Shown piece by piece: positions 19,886 to 29,132 of a stretch of DNA of 64,000 nt. Every line of letters starts with the position of its first letter. Within the stretch, counting starts at the first letter, position 1. Both the position numbers and the translations under genes were made by a program. The stretch is taken from contig NZ_JAOTJC010000012.1 of assembly GCF_025628895.1 (NCBI RefSeq), positions 248,001 through 312,000 of the forward strand, in the 5' to 3' direction. The stretch comes from Alteromonas salexigens. Its GTDB lineage: Bacteria; Pseudomonadota; Gammaproteobacteria; Enterobacterales; Alteromonadaceae. The notes under the pieces were generated by a model. It was given only the letters and a program-made list of their open reading frames with translations. It was not told where the DNA came from and did no database searches.

Positions 19886-20815
19886 ATGATCTCAGTACAA
19901 AATCTTTCCAAATATTTCGACCAGTTCAAGGCGGTTGATGACCTGACGTTTGATATCGGGCCCGGCGACATCGTGGGTTTTTTAGGCCCCAATGGCGCAG
20001 GTAAGTCAACCACGATGAAAATGCTGACCGGTTTTCTTGCGCCGTCCTCAGGCAATATAGAAATTAATGGCCAGAACGTTGCCGAGCACAGTAAAGCTAT
20101 TCAGCAACAGATTGGTTATCTGCCAGAAGGTGCGCCAGCATATGGCGATATGACCGTTTATCAGTTTCTGCACTTTATCGCTGACATTCGCAAACTGCGC
20201 GGTAAAGAGAAGCAAGCCCGGGTGGCGGCAGTGACAGACCGGCTGGAATTACACAGTGTGCTTAACCGCCCTGTTGAAAACCTGTCCAAAGGCTTTAAAC
20301 GGCGGGTGGGGCTTGCTCAGGCTATCATTCACGACCCCGCAATACTTATACTGGATGAACCTACTGATGGGCTGGACCCGAATCAAAAGCACCAGGTTCG
20401 GGAACTCATCCAGGGCTTATCGGAAGATAAAACCGTGATTATTTCTACTCACATTCTTGAGGAAGTGGCGGCGGTGTGTAATCGCGTGATGATTATCGCC
20501 AAGGGCGCCCTGCAGTTCGATGATACGCCCGGTGCGTTGCAGCAACGTTCGCGGTTTTATCAGTCAGTCAGTTTGACGTTAAGCTATGCCGCCGATATTT
20601 CCGGCCTGGCCGAGCTGGATGGCGTGGCTGATATGGAGGTGGATCGCAAAACCGGCCGGGTGACGCTGTTTCCTGAATCCGGTCAGCCTATCTTGCCTCA
20701 GGTTACCGAGCACATTCAGCTGCGCCGGTTACCGGTGGAGGATTTGCACGTAGAGCAGGGGCGGCTTGACGACGTCTTTCGTGAGATTACAACGCAACAG
20801 GAGGTGCGGGGATGA
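19886..20815 (+). CDS. ABC transporter ATP-binding protein (GldA/NatA type)
   Basis: 309 residues. Walker A GPNGAGKST (about 36-44), signature LSKGFKRRVGLAQ (about 133-145), Walker B LILDEPTDGLDP (about 154-165) and a switch His (IISTHILEE) are all present, so it is an active ATPase. The C-terminal extension of about 90 residues is typical of ABC-2 exporters. It overlaps the permease gene by 4 bp and leads a four-gene operon whose order (ATPase, permease, GldG-like, DUF4340) resembles the gld ABC transporter of gliding bacteria, although no gliding machinery is present here. The exported substrate is unknown. TAGGA precedes the ATG. Confidence 0.93.
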   Translation: MISVQNLSKYFDQFKAVDDLTFDIGPGDIVGFLGPNGAGKSTTMKMLTGFLAPSSGNIEINGQNVAEHSKAIQQQIGYLPEGAPAYGDMTVYQFLHFIADIRKLRGKEKQARVAAVTDRLELHSVLNRPVENLSKGFKRRVGLAQAIIHDPAILILDEPTDGLDPNQKHQVRELIQGLSEDKTVIISTHILEEVAAVCNRVMIIAKGALQFDDTPGALQQRSRFYQSVSLTLSYAADISGLAELDGVADMEVDRKTGRVTLFPESGQPILPQVTEHIQLRRLPVEDLHVEQGRLDDVFREITTQQEVRG

Positions 20816-21546
20816 GAAATATCTGGATTATTGCCCGCCGCGAATTCAGCAGCTTTTTTGCCACCCCGGTGGCCTACGTATTTATTGCGATCTTTCTGGT
20901 ATTAAGTGGCATTTTCACCTTCTTCATTGGCAACCTGTTTGAGCGTGGACAGGCAGATATGTTGCCGTTCTTCAATTTCCATCCCTGGCTGTATTTGTTT
21001 CTGGTCCCTGCCATTGCGATGCGCACTTGGGCAGAAGAGCGCAAGTCAGGCACTATCGAATTGTTGATGACCATGCCAGTGAGTATTGGTGAAGCGGTCC
21101 TTGGTAAGTTTCTGGCGGCATGGGCGGTTCTCGCGCTGGCGCTGGCGCTGACATTCCCGTTATGGCTGACGGTGACATACCTTGGCGCGCCGGATCACGG
21201 CATTATTATTGCTGCCTATTTGGGCAGCTGGTTAATGGCAGGGGCTTTTCTTGCCATAAGTATGTGTATGTCCGCGCTCACTAAAAACCAGGTAGTGGCG
21301 TTTATTCTGGCAATCGTGGTGTGTTTTCTGTTTGTTGTCAGCGGCTCAAACATTGTGCTGGACGCGTTTCAGATGTGGGCCGGCAATGCGGTGATTGATA
21401 CCGTGGCATCGTTCAGCTTTTTGTCACATTTTGAGTCGATGGCGAAAGGAGTACTGGCGATGAATGATGTGGGGTACTTCGTTATTGCGATTGGCGTCTG
21501 GTTGTACGCCAGTCTGATCATTATTGAACAGAAAAAGGCAGACTGA
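20812..21546 (+). CDS. ABC-2 type permease (GldF-like)
   Basis: 244 residues with six predicted membrane segments (near 17-38, 56-70, 95-122, 136-160, 168-186 and 220-238) and the ABC-2 motif MRTWAEERKSGTIELLMTMP at about 64-83. It starts with ATGA overlapping the ATPase stop, which indicates translational coupling. It forms the membrane channel for the ATPase encoded just upstream. Substrate unknown. Confidence 0.92.
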   Translation: MRNIWIIARREFSSFFATPVAYVFIAIFLVLSGIFTFFIGNLFERGQADMLPFFNFHPWLYLFLVPAIAMRTWAEERKSGTIELLMTMPVSIGEAVLGKFLAAWAVLALALALTFPLWLTVTYLGAPDHGIIIAAYLGSWLMAGAFLAISMCMSALTKNQVVAFILAIVVCFLFVVSGSNIVLDAFQMWAGNAVIDTVASFSFLSHFESMAKGVLAMNDVGYFVIAIGVWLYASLIIIEQKKAD

Positions 21547-21550
21547 CATC

Positions 21551-23398
21551 ATGAAAAAACTTTCTGTATTTTTCAGCCTTGCGCTGTTGATTATTCTGTT
21601 TGTGGCGCTGGTGGTAGTGAACAACCAGGTACTGAGCCAGTTCCGTGCGGACCTCACCGAAAATGACGTGTATTCCCTGTCGGAAGGCAGTAAAGCGGTA
21701 CTGGACGAACTGGAAGAGCCCGTCACGCTGTATTTTTTCTTTTCTGACACAGCATCGAAAGGGATGACTGGTCTGCGTAATTATGCCAATCGGGTGCAGA
21801 GTCTGCTGGAAGAGTATGAGCAGGCATCAGGGGGCAAGGTTAAACTTAACATTGTCGACCCGGAGCCTTTTTCTGAGGCAGAAGATCAGGCTACTCAATT
21901 TGGATTGACCGGCGCTGCCATTGGCTCTGTGGGGGATTCGGTTTACTTCGGGCTGGCTGGCACCAATACGCTGGATGATCAGTTTACTATTGGTTTCTTT
22001 GACCCTCAGAAAGAGCAGTTTCTGGAGTATGAAATCAGTAAGCTGATTTACCAGCTCAGCGACCCCGATCCGGTAACACTGGCGCTGGTTACATCATTGC
22101 CCGTGTCCGGCGGGCAGAATCCCATGACGGGTCAGTACCGTCAGCCCATGGTCATCTACGAACAGCTTAGCCAGTTATTTAATGTTGAGGTGGTGACCGA
22201 AGACGCTCAGAGTTTACCCGCCGACACCGATGTGGTGATGCTGGCGCACCCCACCGGACTGAGCGAATCGCTGAAATATGCCATCGACCAGTTCGTGATG
22301 AATGACGGCCGGGTGCTGGCATTTGTCGATCCTCACTATGAATCCGACCCACTTGCTGCTATGGGGGCTATGCAAGCCAATGCTTCCGACAGTTCGCTAC
22401 TGCGCGCCTGGGGAATTAAACTGGTTGAGAATAAAGTGGTGCTGGATGAACAGCTGGGTCTGGAAATACGTGCTCAGGCTGGAGGAATTGTTCGTCACCC
22501 CGGTATTCTGGGGCTGAGTGAAGCCTCGCTGAACCGCGAAGATGTGACCACCGCTAACCTTGAAGTCATTAACGGCGCGTCATTTGGCACGCTGACGCTC
22601 AGTGATTCCAGTGAATTGCAGGAGGAAGTCCTGATGACGACCTCTGCCAATGCATTGCTGTTAGATGCGCAAACTTACGCGCAAACGCCGGATCCCGCGT
22701 CGTTATTGCTCGGCCAGACTGATGAGCGTACCCGCTTGCCGCTGGCTGCACGGTATACCGGTAAATTATCGTCGGCTTTTGACGCCGCCCCCGCCGATAC
22801 TGATGAAGCACTGATCCCCACCACTGACAACGCCAATATCATTGTGGTTGCCGATGTCGATACGCTGGTGGAGCAGTTCTGGGTGCAGCAATCCAGTTTC
22901 TTTGGCCAAACCTTGTATACGCCTTTTGCCAACAATGGGGACTTTGTGACGAATGCAACGGAGAATCTGGCCGGCAGTAACTCACTGATTAGCGTGCGCA
23001 GCCGTGGTACGTTCGCCCGCCCGTTTACCCGGGTACAGGCAATAGAAATGCAGGCTGAAGCACGTTTCCGCGAGCAGGAAGAGAAATTACAGAAGCAACT
23101 GGCAGACACCGAGCAGCAACTGGCGCAACTGCAGTCGCAACAGTCCCAGGGCGGGGCGTTGGTGTTAACCGACGAGCAGCAGTCTGCCATTGACGACTTT
23201 ATGCAACAACGACTGGAGATTCGGAAGGCGTTACGGGATGTGCGTTATCAGTTAGAGCGGGATATTGACGCCCTGGGTAACTGGTTGAAACTCATTAATA
23301 TTGCCGCTGCGCCTCTGGCACTGGTATTTCTGTTGTTTGTGCTGGCCTGGTTACTCAGGCGGCGGGCGCCGGCCAGTATGAAGGAGGAACGGGAATGA
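21551..23398 (+). CDS. GldG-family ABC-associated protein
   Basis: 615 residues from the ATG at 21551 (MKKLSVFFSLALLIILFVALVVV), placed 4 bp after the permease stop; an earlier in-frame start inside the permease is rejected. An N-terminal membrane anchor is followed by a large extracytoplasmic domain (family regions EPVTLYFFFSD, KVKLNIVDPEPFSEAED and VVMLAHPTGLSE), a coiled coil of Gln/Glu-rich heptads at about 505-540, and a C-terminal membrane segment with RRR (LALVFLLFVLAWLLRRR). Proteins of this type accompany ABC-2 exporters, but their mechanism is not established. Confidence 0.88.
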   Translation: MKKLSVFFSLALLIILFVALVVVNNQVLSQFRADLTENDVYSLSEGSKAVLDELEEPVTLYFFFSDTASKGMTGLRNYANRVQSLLEEYEQASGGKVKLNIVDPEPFSEAEDQATQFGLTGAAIGSVGDSVYFGLAGTNTLDDQFTIGFFDPQKEQFLEYEISKLIYQLSDPDPVTLALVTSLPVSGGQNPMTGQYRQPMVIYEQLSQLFNVEVVTEDAQSLPADTDVVMLAHPTGLSESLKYAIDQFVMNDGRVLAFVDPHYESDPLAAMGAMQANASDSSLLRAWGIKLVENKVVLDEQLGLEIRAQAGGIVRHPGILGLSEASLNREDVTTANLEVINGASFGTLTLSDSSELQEEVLMTTSANALLLDAQTYAQTPDPASLLLGQTDERTRLPLAARYTGKLSSAFDAAPADTDEALIPTTDNANIIVVADVDTLVEQFWVQQSSFFGQTLYTPFANNGDFVTNATENLAGSNSLISVRSRGTFARPFTRVQAIEMQAEARFREQEEKLQKQLADTEQQLAQLQSQQSQGGALVLTDEQQSAIDDFMQQRLEIRKALRDVRYQLERDIDALGNWLKLINIAAAPLALVFLLFVLAWLLRRRAPASMKEERE

Positions 23399-24387
23399 TG
23401 ACTCGAACGGCGGTATTACTGATACTGGTTGTGCTGACCGTGGGCGGTGCGTACTGGCTTAGCCTGGATAACGCGAGTCCCGGTGTGGCCGAAGAGCATC
23501 GCTGGCTGAATGAATTCAGCGCGCAGGCCTCCTCCATAAATGCAGTGACTGTGTCAAACGCGCAGGGTGTGTTGTTTGCGGCAACTCAGATCAATGGCGA
23601 CTGGATGGCCACTCATGTGGATGCCAATCAGGCGTTTCCGGTTAACCGTCAGGCGCTGGGGGAACTGGTCAGCACGCTCAGGCAAACCAGCGTAGTAGAG
23701 CCAAAAACTGCCAGTGCTGAGTATTATCCCCGGTTGGGGGTTGAACCGCTCTCCAGTGCCGATGCACAGGGTACCCTGGTGGAGCTGGGGACCGGCAAAC
23801 AAAGATGGGCAGTCATAGTGGGGAATACGGCCACCAACGGCATGGGTCAATATGTGCGCGAGCAACAGGCTGACATCAGTTACCTGATTGATGCGTCTGT
23901 CCCGCTGCCGTCTTCCGCCACTGACTGGTTAATCAGTGATGTATTGCCTTTTGGTGCTGCAGAGGTGGCAGGAATAGAAATCACGCATGCAGACAACCGC
24001 AAAATTACACTGAGTCGCAATGATGACGATATGGCCGCGCCCTGGCGCTGGCAACAGCAACCCCGAAACCGGACGCTGACCTACCCGGGCGTATTAGCCC
24101 AATCGGTGGCCGACATCGTGGATATACGGTATGCGGGGGTAGCACCTTATATTCAGGAAGAGTGGGAGCAACGGGCGCTGCTCGGTAACGTGCGGATTAC
24201 ACTGAAATCGGGTAGTGAGGTTGTTGCCTATCTCGCTGAGGCCGATGAAGCGGGCGCGTACCGTCTGTGGATCAGCACTCCGGATAACCCGCAATGGATC
24301 AGCGACTGGGTTTTTGAATTGAGTGACTTCCAGGCTGCGCCTTTCCGGTTGACTGCTGACGACCTGCTGCAGTCAGAGGACAAGTAG
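23395..24387 (+). CDS. DUF4340-type membrane-anchored protein of the ABC operon
   Basis: 330 residues starting in an ATGATGA overlap with the GldG-like gene. One N-terminal membrane segment (about 5-22, LLILVVLTVGGAYWL) precedes an extracytoplasmic domain in which two similar halves can be recognised (each with a short strand pattern followed by LGV/ITL-type segments), as in DUF4340 proteins. It is the last gene of the exporter operon. It is convergent with the DUF1415 gene, with 21 bp between stops. Function unknown. Confidence 0.85.
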   Translation: MMTRTAVLLILVVLTVGGAYWLSLDNASPGVAEEHRWLNEFSAQASSINAVTVSNAQGVLFAATQINGDWMATHVDANQAFPVNRQALGELVSTLRQTSVVEPKTASAEYYPRLGVEPLSSADAQGTLVELGTGKQRWAVIVGNTATNGMGQYVREQQADISYLIDASVPLPSSATDWLISDVLPFGAAEVAGIEITHADNRKITLSRNDDDMAAPWRWQQQPRNRTLTYPGVLAQSVADIVDIRYAGVAPYIQEEWEQRALLGNVRITLKSGSEVVAYLAEADEAGAYRLWISTPDNPQWISDWVFELSDFQAAPFRLTADDLLQSEDK

Positions 24388-24401
24388 TACAGAAATGGCC
24401 A

Positions 24402-24422
24402 CGCAGCGCTAATCGCGCTGCG
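24402..24422. terminator. Hairpin at the convergent ends of the exporter operon and the folD operon
   Basis: CGCAGCGC-TAATC-GCGCTGCG is a perfect 8-bp stem that overlaps the stop codon of the minus-strand DUF1415 gene. There is no U-run. It may mark the 3' ends of both operons. Confidence 0.4.
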
Positions 24423-24963
24423 CGTGCTTGCACTGCTTTAACAGCGTTTTAAAGTAAGCCTGGCCTTTTTCTTCTGTCACTTCCATGTTGTCTTCGTATA
24501 TCTGCTCTGGGGCACCATAAGACGCCAATGCTTTTTCAATGTCATCTTCACGGATCAGATGCAACACCGGGTGTGGAGAGCGGTTTGTGAAGTGGCTGGC
24601 GGCGTCTTCTGGTTCACCGTCAAACAGATAGTCAGGATGAAAGCTGGCTAGCTGATACACCCCCCGGTAACCCCATTCCTCCAGCAATCGTTCGCCCATG
24701 CCCAATATATCCAGATAGCCTGCAAAGGATGCGGTGGATTCACTGTCCAGAATAATCAGCGTAGTGGCGACTTCAGGGTCGCTATCCAGCATTCGACATT
24801 CCTGGAAAAGATCCTCAAGAATATCCCCGGCGGTTCCTTTACTAACCCGATAGCGGATACGATCGGGCTGACGAACAAAGCGGGCAAACGGGCAAAAATT
24901 GTGGGCAATAACCACATCGTCCACCCACTTTCTGGTGGCCGTAATTACTGGATGGTCACTCAT
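24409..24963 (-). CDS. DUF1415 family protein
   Basis: 184 residues of the uncharacterised DUF1415 family. The hallmark N-terminus [17 protein letters not shown] (about 13-29) contains an invariant Cys, and a second conserved region is [29 protein letters not shown] (about 109-137). It is cytosolic, with no membrane segment. It overlaps folD by 4 bp (ATGA), so the two are translationally coupled. No reaction is known for the family, and nothing in the sequence identifies one. Confidence 0.88.
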   Translation of the reverse strand: MSDHPVITATRKWVDDVVIAHNFCPFARFVRQPDRIRYRVSKGTAGDILEDLFQECRMLDSDPEVATTLIILDSESTASFAGYLDILGMGERLLEEWGYRGVYQLASFHPDYLFDGEPEDAASHFTNRSPHPVLHLIREDDIEKALASYGAPEQIYEDNMEVTEEKGQAYFKTLLKQCKHAQRD

Positions 24964-25814
24964 GAATGGAATTTCACATACGCTTCCAGGGTATTTTCAA
25001 TCAGGCTGGCCACGGTCATCGGCCCAACCCCGCCGGGCACCGGCGTGATCCAGCCAGCGCGGTCGCGGGCTTTGTCGAATTCAACATCACCCACCAGGCT
25101 GCCATCCTTACTGCGGTTAATGCCCACGTCAATCACGATAGCGCCGGGTTTGATCCAGTCGCCCGGAATGAAGTTCGCCTTACCTACGGCCACTACCAGC
25201 AGGTCGGCACGACTCACATGTGCACGCAAATCACCGGTAAACTTATGGCAGGTGGTCACTGTACAGCCCGCTAATAACAGTTCCAGACTCATGGGGCGGC
25301 CGACGATATTGGACGCGCCAACGATTACCGCATCCAGTCCTTTGATGGGACGCTTAGTGGCTTCAATCATGGTCATAATGCCTTTTGGCGTACAGGGACG
25401 CAGAGCGGGGATACGCTGCGCCAGACGGCCGATATTGTAGGGATGAAAACCATCGACATCTTTATGCGGATGTATGCGCTCAAGCACCTGTTCGGCATTC
25501 AGACCGGCAGGGAGGGGCAGCTGAACCAGTATGCCGTCAATTTCGCGGTCTTCATTTAAGTCATCGACCAGCTTAAGCAAATCCGCTTGCGAGGTATCGG
25601 CAGGTAAGTCAAATGAACGGGATACAAACCCGACTTCTTCGCAGGCGCGCCGCTTATTAGCCACATACACCTCGGAAGCGGCATCGCTGCCAACCAGCAC
25701 CACAGCAAGACCCGGTGGGCGTTTATTCGCTTCTTTAAGCGAACTTACATATACGGACACGTCCTCGCGGACTTGTTTGGCTATCTGTTTACCATCGATT
25801 AAATGCGCAGTCAT
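24960..25814 (-). CDS. folD: Bifunctional methylenetetrahydrofolate dehydrogenase/methenyltetrahydrofolate cyclohydrolase
   Basis: 284 residues. FolD interconverts 5,10-methylene-THF and 10-formyl-THF with NADP, feeding purine synthesis and formyl-Met. Visible are the catalytic [14 protein letters not shown] segment (Tyr50 and Lys54 region), the GILVQLPLP motif (about 95-103), the [11 protein letters not shown] block, the NADP-binding [15 protein letters not shown] (about 164-178) and the C-terminal PGGVGPMT. The downstream partner is the DUF1415 gene. Confidence 0.97.
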   Translation of the reverse strand: MTAHLIDGKQIAKQVREDVSVYVSSLKEANKRPPGLAVVLVGSDAASEVYVANKRRACEEVGFVSRSFDLPADTSQADLLKLVDDLNEDREIDGILVQLPLPAGLNAEQVLERIHPHKDVDGFHPYNIGRLAQRIPALRPCTPKGIMTMIEATKRPIKGLDAVIVGASNIVGRPMSLELLLAGCTVTTCHKFTGDLRAHVSRADLLVVAVGKANFIPGDWIKPGAIVIDVGINRSKDGSLVGDVEFDKARDRAGWITPVPGGVGPMTVASLIENTLEAYVKFHS

Positions 25815-25960
25815 AGGGGTGGGAGTCCATCGTTATAACAGTTCAGGTTATTGTTTCATAAAAGCGTGGGAAGCTACCAGCGCAAACTTCCGCCAATATA
25901 CTAACAACCAGATGGCGGATACGCCGAAGGGGCAAAGTGTATTAATAGCGGCGGGATAGT

Positions 25961-25982
25961 AGAAAAACTGCCCATATCGAAC
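25961..25982. repeat. Copy 1 of a shared motif also found before rpoE
   Basis: AGAAAAACTGCCC directly followed by ATATCGAAC. The same two blocks, with TT inserted between them, occur at 60059-60082 upstream of rpoE. This copy lies between folD (-) and the tRNA operon promoter. Origin unknown. Confidence 0.5.
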
Positions 25983-26040
25983 AAAAAAACACAGATCTGA
26001 TCGGTTTGCGAGCAGTTGAACATTTTACTTAAAAAAGGGT

Positions 26041-26069
26041 TTGACGAGGTGGGGGGGAGTGGGTAATAT
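26041..26069 (+). promoter_or_regulatory. Promoter of the tRNA operon
   Basis: TTGACG (26041-26046), a 17-bp spacer containing a run of seven Gs, and TAATAT (26064-26069), followed by a GC-rich discriminator (GCGCACCCC). This is the usual layout of strong, stringently controlled stable-RNA promoters. The first tRNA begins 43 bp downstream. Confidence 0.75.
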
Positions 26070-26112
26070 GCGCACCCCGTAGCGGTAGTGAAGTTCACAA
26101 CCCCTACACAGT

Positions 26113-26189
26113 CGGTGAGTGGCGCAGCTTGGTAGCGCACTTGGTTTGGGTCCAAGGGGTCGCAGGTTCAAATCCTGTCTCACCGACCA
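26113..26189 (+). tRNA. tRNA-Pro (anticodon TGG), copy 1
   Basis: 77 nt including encoded CCA. The acceptor stem CGGTGAG/CTCACCG, anticodon loop TTTGGGT with TGG, and T-loop GGTTCAAATCC are all present. It is identical to the copy at 26592-26668. Confidence 0.96.
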
Positions 26190-26215
26190 CTTTTTTGCAA
26201 GTGAAGATTCGTCGA

Positions 26216-26292
<77 letters not shown>

Positions 26293-26401
26293 TTGGCGGG
26301 CAGGTAGGTAAACAACCTGAACGAAATGGAAAGAATCGTCAGGCGAATAATTTAGTGATATACTCACTGCGAAATTGTTTGCCAGTTTGTAACACCTCTA
26401 T

Positions 26402-26478
26402 GGTGGGCGTAGCTCAGTTGGTAGAGCCCCGGATTGTGATTCCGGTTGTCGTGGGTTCAAATCCCATCGTCCACCCCA
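26402..26478 (+). tRNA. tRNA-His (anticodon GTG)
   Basis: 77 nt with encoded CCA. It carries the extra 5' G (position -1) opposite C73 that identifies tRNA-His. Anticodon loop TTGTGAT. Confidence 0.96.
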
Positions 26479-26484
26479 TTTTCT

Positions 26485-26569
26485 GCGGAAGTGGTGGAAT
26501 TGGTAGACACGCTGGATTTAGGTTCCAGTGCTTCACGGCGTGAGAGTTCAAGTCTCTCCTTCCGCACCA
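26485..26569 (+). tRNA. tRNA-Leu (anticodon TAG)
   Basis: 85 nt with encoded CCA and a long variable arm, as expected for class II tRNAs. Acceptor stem GCGGAAG/CTTCCGC; anticodon loop TTTAGGT with TAG. Confidence 0.95.
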
Positions 26570-26591
26570 TTAAAATCCCTAAGTAATATAT

Positions 26592-26668
26592 CGGTGAGTG
26601 GCGCAGCTTGGTAGCGCACTTGGTTTGGGTCCAAGGGGTCGCAGGTTCAAATCCTGTCTCACCGACCA
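26592..26668 (+). tRNA. tRNA-Pro (anticodon TGG), copy 2
   Basis: 77 nt, base-for-base identical to the copy at 26113-26189. Arg-His-Leu-Pro is the order of the E. coli argX-hisR-leuT-proM operon; here an additional Pro copy precedes it. Confidence 0.96.
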
Positions 26669-26823
26669 TCTTTTGAAGTTCTTCAGCCCTGTTTTAAATT
26701 ACCTCTGTTACGGCAATGATGTTCATCAGCATCGTTCTGCACTAATTTTACGGATCACGTTTTGGCATAATGCCATCTGATAAACAAAATCCACCCAAAT
26801 CGCTTCGAAATGCGCTTTTACTC

Positions 26824-26852
26824 TCGACTCTCCAGTGTGCTGACTGTATACT
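26824..26852 (+). promoter_or_regulatory. Putative promoter of tig
   Basis: TCGACT (26824-26829), 17-bp spacer, TATACT (26847-26852). The 354-bp gap between the last tRNA and tig otherwise holds no convincing gene. The transcript leader would be about 165 nt, with GAGGTAAC as the ribosome-binding site of tig. Confidence 0.5.
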
Positions 26853-27022
26853 ACCGCGTCTTTTTTTAACCAATGCGTTAAACCGAAGCAGTTGGTTCAG
26901 ACCACTAAATCGGTTGTAAGCGCGAGATATCGACCTCTACCCCGGTGTGATATGCCTAACGGCAGACGGGAGAGGGGAATGAGCACAAAGCGTCTGTAGA
27001 GACGTAAAGTTGAGGTAACAGA

Positions 27023-28327
27023 ATGCAAGTTTCAGTCGAGACGACCCAGGGTTTAGAACGCCGTCTTACTATCACCGTTCCAGCTGACTCCGTTGATTCA
27101 GCAGTTAAATCTCGCCTACAGCAACTGGCGAAAACACAGCGTATCAATGGCTTCCGTCCAGGTAAGGTACCAGTAAGCGTAATTAAAAAGCGCTACGGTC
27201 AGGCGGTTCGTCAGGAAGTGGCTGGTGATGTTATGCAGCAGAATTTCTACCAGGCGGTGATGCAGGAAAAACTGCAACCAGCGGGTATGCCAAAATTTGA
27301 ACTGACCAACGACAAAGACGGTCAGGATCTGGAATTCGTTGCATCATTCGAAATCTACCCAGAAGTAGAAGTGAAAGGCGTTAGCGATATCGAAGTAGAG
27401 AAGCCAGTAGTGGAAATCAAGGATGAAGACCTTGATAACATGATGGAAACGCTTCAGAAGCAACACGCGACCTGGAAAGAAGTGAAACGCAAAGCGAAGA
27501 AAGATGATCGCGTTGTGATTGATTTCGTAGGCACTATCGACGGCGAAGAGTTCGAAGGCGGTAAAGCTGAAGACTTCACGCTGGAGCTGGGTAAAGGCCG
27601 CATGATCGAAGGCTTTGAAAAGCCAATCGTTGGTGCCAAAGCCGGTGAAGAAGTGACAGTAGAAGTTACTTTCCCTGAAGACTACCACGCAGAAGCCCTG
27701 AAAGGGAAAGACGCGGTCTTCCAGGTGACTGTGAAGAAAGTAGAAGGTCAGCAACTGCCTAAAGTTGATGATGAGTTTGCCACGCTGTTCGGTGTGGAAG
27801 AAGGCGGCGTTGAAGCGCTTAAAGCTGAAGTTCGCAAGAACATGCAGCGTGAACTGGATCAGACTCTGAAGACTCAGGTTAAAGAAGATGTTATCGCCAA
27901 GCTGGTAGAAGCGAACGAAATCGACATCCCTGAAGCACTGATCGAGCAGGAAGTTAATGCACTGCGCGAGCAAGCGAAACAACGCTTCAGCCAGCAGGGC
28001 GGAGGCCAGAATATGCCAGAACTGCCAGCTGAGCTGTTTACCGATAACGCCAAGCGTCGCGTATCAATTGGTCTGCTGTTAGGTGAAATCATCAAGCAGA
28101 ACGAGCTGAAAGCTGACGAAGCGAAAGTAAACGAGATGATCGAAACACAGGCTTCTGCCTATGAAGATCCTCAGGAAGTGATCGACTACTACAAGAACAA
28201 CCAGGAACTGATGCAACAAATGCAGAATGTTGCCCTGGAGGAGCAGGCGATCGAGTGGGTTCTAGACCAGGCTAAGGTCAACGAAGTCACTAAAGAGTTT
28301 GACGAGGTAATGAACAAACAGGCGTAA
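27023..28327 (+). CDS. tig: Trigger factor (ribosome-associated chaperone and peptidyl-prolyl isomerase)
   Basis: 434 residues. It binds ribosomal protein L23 at the tunnel exit and shields nascent chains. The N-terminal ribosome-binding signature [18 protein letters not shown] (about 41-58) is intact, the FKBP-type PPIase domain lies at about 150-245 ([17 protein letters not shown]), and a helical C-terminal chaperone domain follows. Codon use is strongly biased and uniform, as for an abundant protein. It is followed by clpP and clpX, as in E. coli. Confidence 0.98.
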   Translation: MQVSVETTQGLERRLTITVPADSVDSAVKSRLQQLAKTQRINGFRPGKVPVSVIKKRYGQAVRQEVAGDVMQQNFYQAVMQEKLQPAGMPKFELTNDKDGQDLEFVASFEIYPEVEVKGVSDIEVEKPVVEIKDEDLDNMMETLQKQHATWKEVKRKAKKDDRVVIDFVGTIDGEEFEGGKAEDFTLELGKGRMIEGFEKPIVGAKAGEEVTVEVTFPEDYHAEALKGKDAVFQVTVKKVEGQQLPKVDDEFATLFGVEEGGVEALKAEVRKNMQRELDQTLKTQVKEDVIAKLVEANEIDIPEALIEQEVNALREQAKQRFSQQGGGQNMPELPAELFTDNAKRRVSIGLLLGEIIKQNELKADEAKVNEMIETQASAYEDPQEVIDYYKNNQELMQQMQNVALEEQAIEWVLDQAKVNEVTKEFDEVMNKQA

Positions 28328-28368
28328 TTTGTTACTGTCTGATTGACTTAACCTGTCAGCAACTGCTT

Positions 28369-28400
28369 AAATGCTCGGAGCCTTCCGAGCATTTTTGTTT
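28369..28400 (+). terminator. Terminator between tig and clpP
   Basis: 11-bp stem AAATGCTCGGA/TCCGAGCATTT with a 4-nt loop, followed by TTGTTTTT. Strong intrinsic terminator. Confidence 0.85.
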
Positions 28401-28425
28401 TTAACGCTAAGAATTCAAGGTAGCT

Positions 28426-29055
28426 ATGACTAATACCCCGTTTGATCCAATGAATGCACTCGTTCCCATGGTCGTTGAACAGACCTCTAAAGGTGAGCGT
28501 TCTTATGATATTTACTCACGTCTTCTGAAAGAAAACGTGATCTTTCTGGTTGGACAAGTGGAAGACCACATGGCTAACCTGATTGTCGCCCAAATGCTGT
28601 TTCTGGAAGCTGAAAATCCAGAAAAAGATATTTTCCTGTACATTAATTCTCCAGGTGGCTCGGTAACTGCCGGCATGGCCATTTATGACACGATGAATTT
28701 TATTAAGCCAGACGTCAGCACAGTATGTGTGGGACAGGCAGCAAGCATGGGCGCATTCCTGCTGTCTGGCGGCGCGAAAGGTAAGCGCTATTGCCTGCCT
28801 AACTCGCGGGTGATGATTCACCAGCCACTGGGCGGCTTCCAGGGCCAGGCGTCAGATTTTGAAATCCACGCCAAAGAAATTTTATCCATTAAAGAAAAAC
28901 TGAACCGTCTGTTGTCGCAGCACACCGGACAGGATTACGAAACGGTTGCCCGCGATACTGATCGCGATAACTTTTTGTCAGCCACAGAAGCTAAAGAATA
29001 TGGCCTGATAGATCAGGTTCTGACAAATCGATCTGACGCAGCCACAACTAAGTAG
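28426..29055 (+). CDS. clpP: ATP-dependent Clp protease proteolytic subunit
   Basis: 209 residues, the serine peptidase of ClpXP/ClpAP that forms the tetradecameric chamber. Catalytic residues are visible: Ser107 in [12 protein letters not shown], His132 in MIHQPLGG and Asp181 in DTDRDNFLS, with E. coli spacing. A short propeptide is probable at the N-terminus. It is 77 bp upstream of its partner clpX. Confidence 0.98.
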   Translation: MTNTPFDPMNALVPMVVEQTSKGERSYDIYSRLLKENVIFLVGQVEDHMANLIVAQMLFLEAENPEKDIFLYINSPGGSVTAGMAIYDTMNFIKPDVSTVCVGQAASMGAFLLSGGAKGKRYCLPNSRVMIHQPLGGFQGQASDFEIHAKEILSIKEKLNRLLSQHTGQDYETVARDTDRDNFLSATEAKEYGLIDQVLTNRSDAATTK

Positions 29056-29077
29056 TATAGTTATAAGAACACCTGAC

Positions 29078-29095
29078 CGCGTGCTACGGCACGCG
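29078..29095 (+). other. Stable cUACGg tetraloop hairpin between clpP and clpX
   Basis: CGCGTGC-TACG-GCACGCG. The loop closed as C(UACG)G belongs to the exceptionally stable UNCG tetraloop class. No U-run follows, so it is more likely an mRNA-stability or processing element than a terminator. Confidence 0.5.
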
Positions 29096-29132
29096 AAATC
29101 AATTCAATTCAGGTAAGGCAGAGGCAAACATA

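Noticed and set aside
25979-25994. Second sigma-E promoter before the tRNA operon, suggested by GAAC and TCTGA
   Set aside because: The spacing between the elements is only about 11 nt and the -35 is incomplete; the sigma-70 promoter at 26041-26069 explains the operon.
26355-26543. Short open frames across the tRNA cluster, on both strands
   Set aside because: They lie over clear tRNA-His and tRNA-Leu genes and are a common annotation artefact.
27344-27982. 212-codon antisense frame within tig
   Set aside because: It is exactly opposite the strongly codon-biased trigger factor gene; Phe- and Leu-rich content is the mirror of its Glu/Lys codons.
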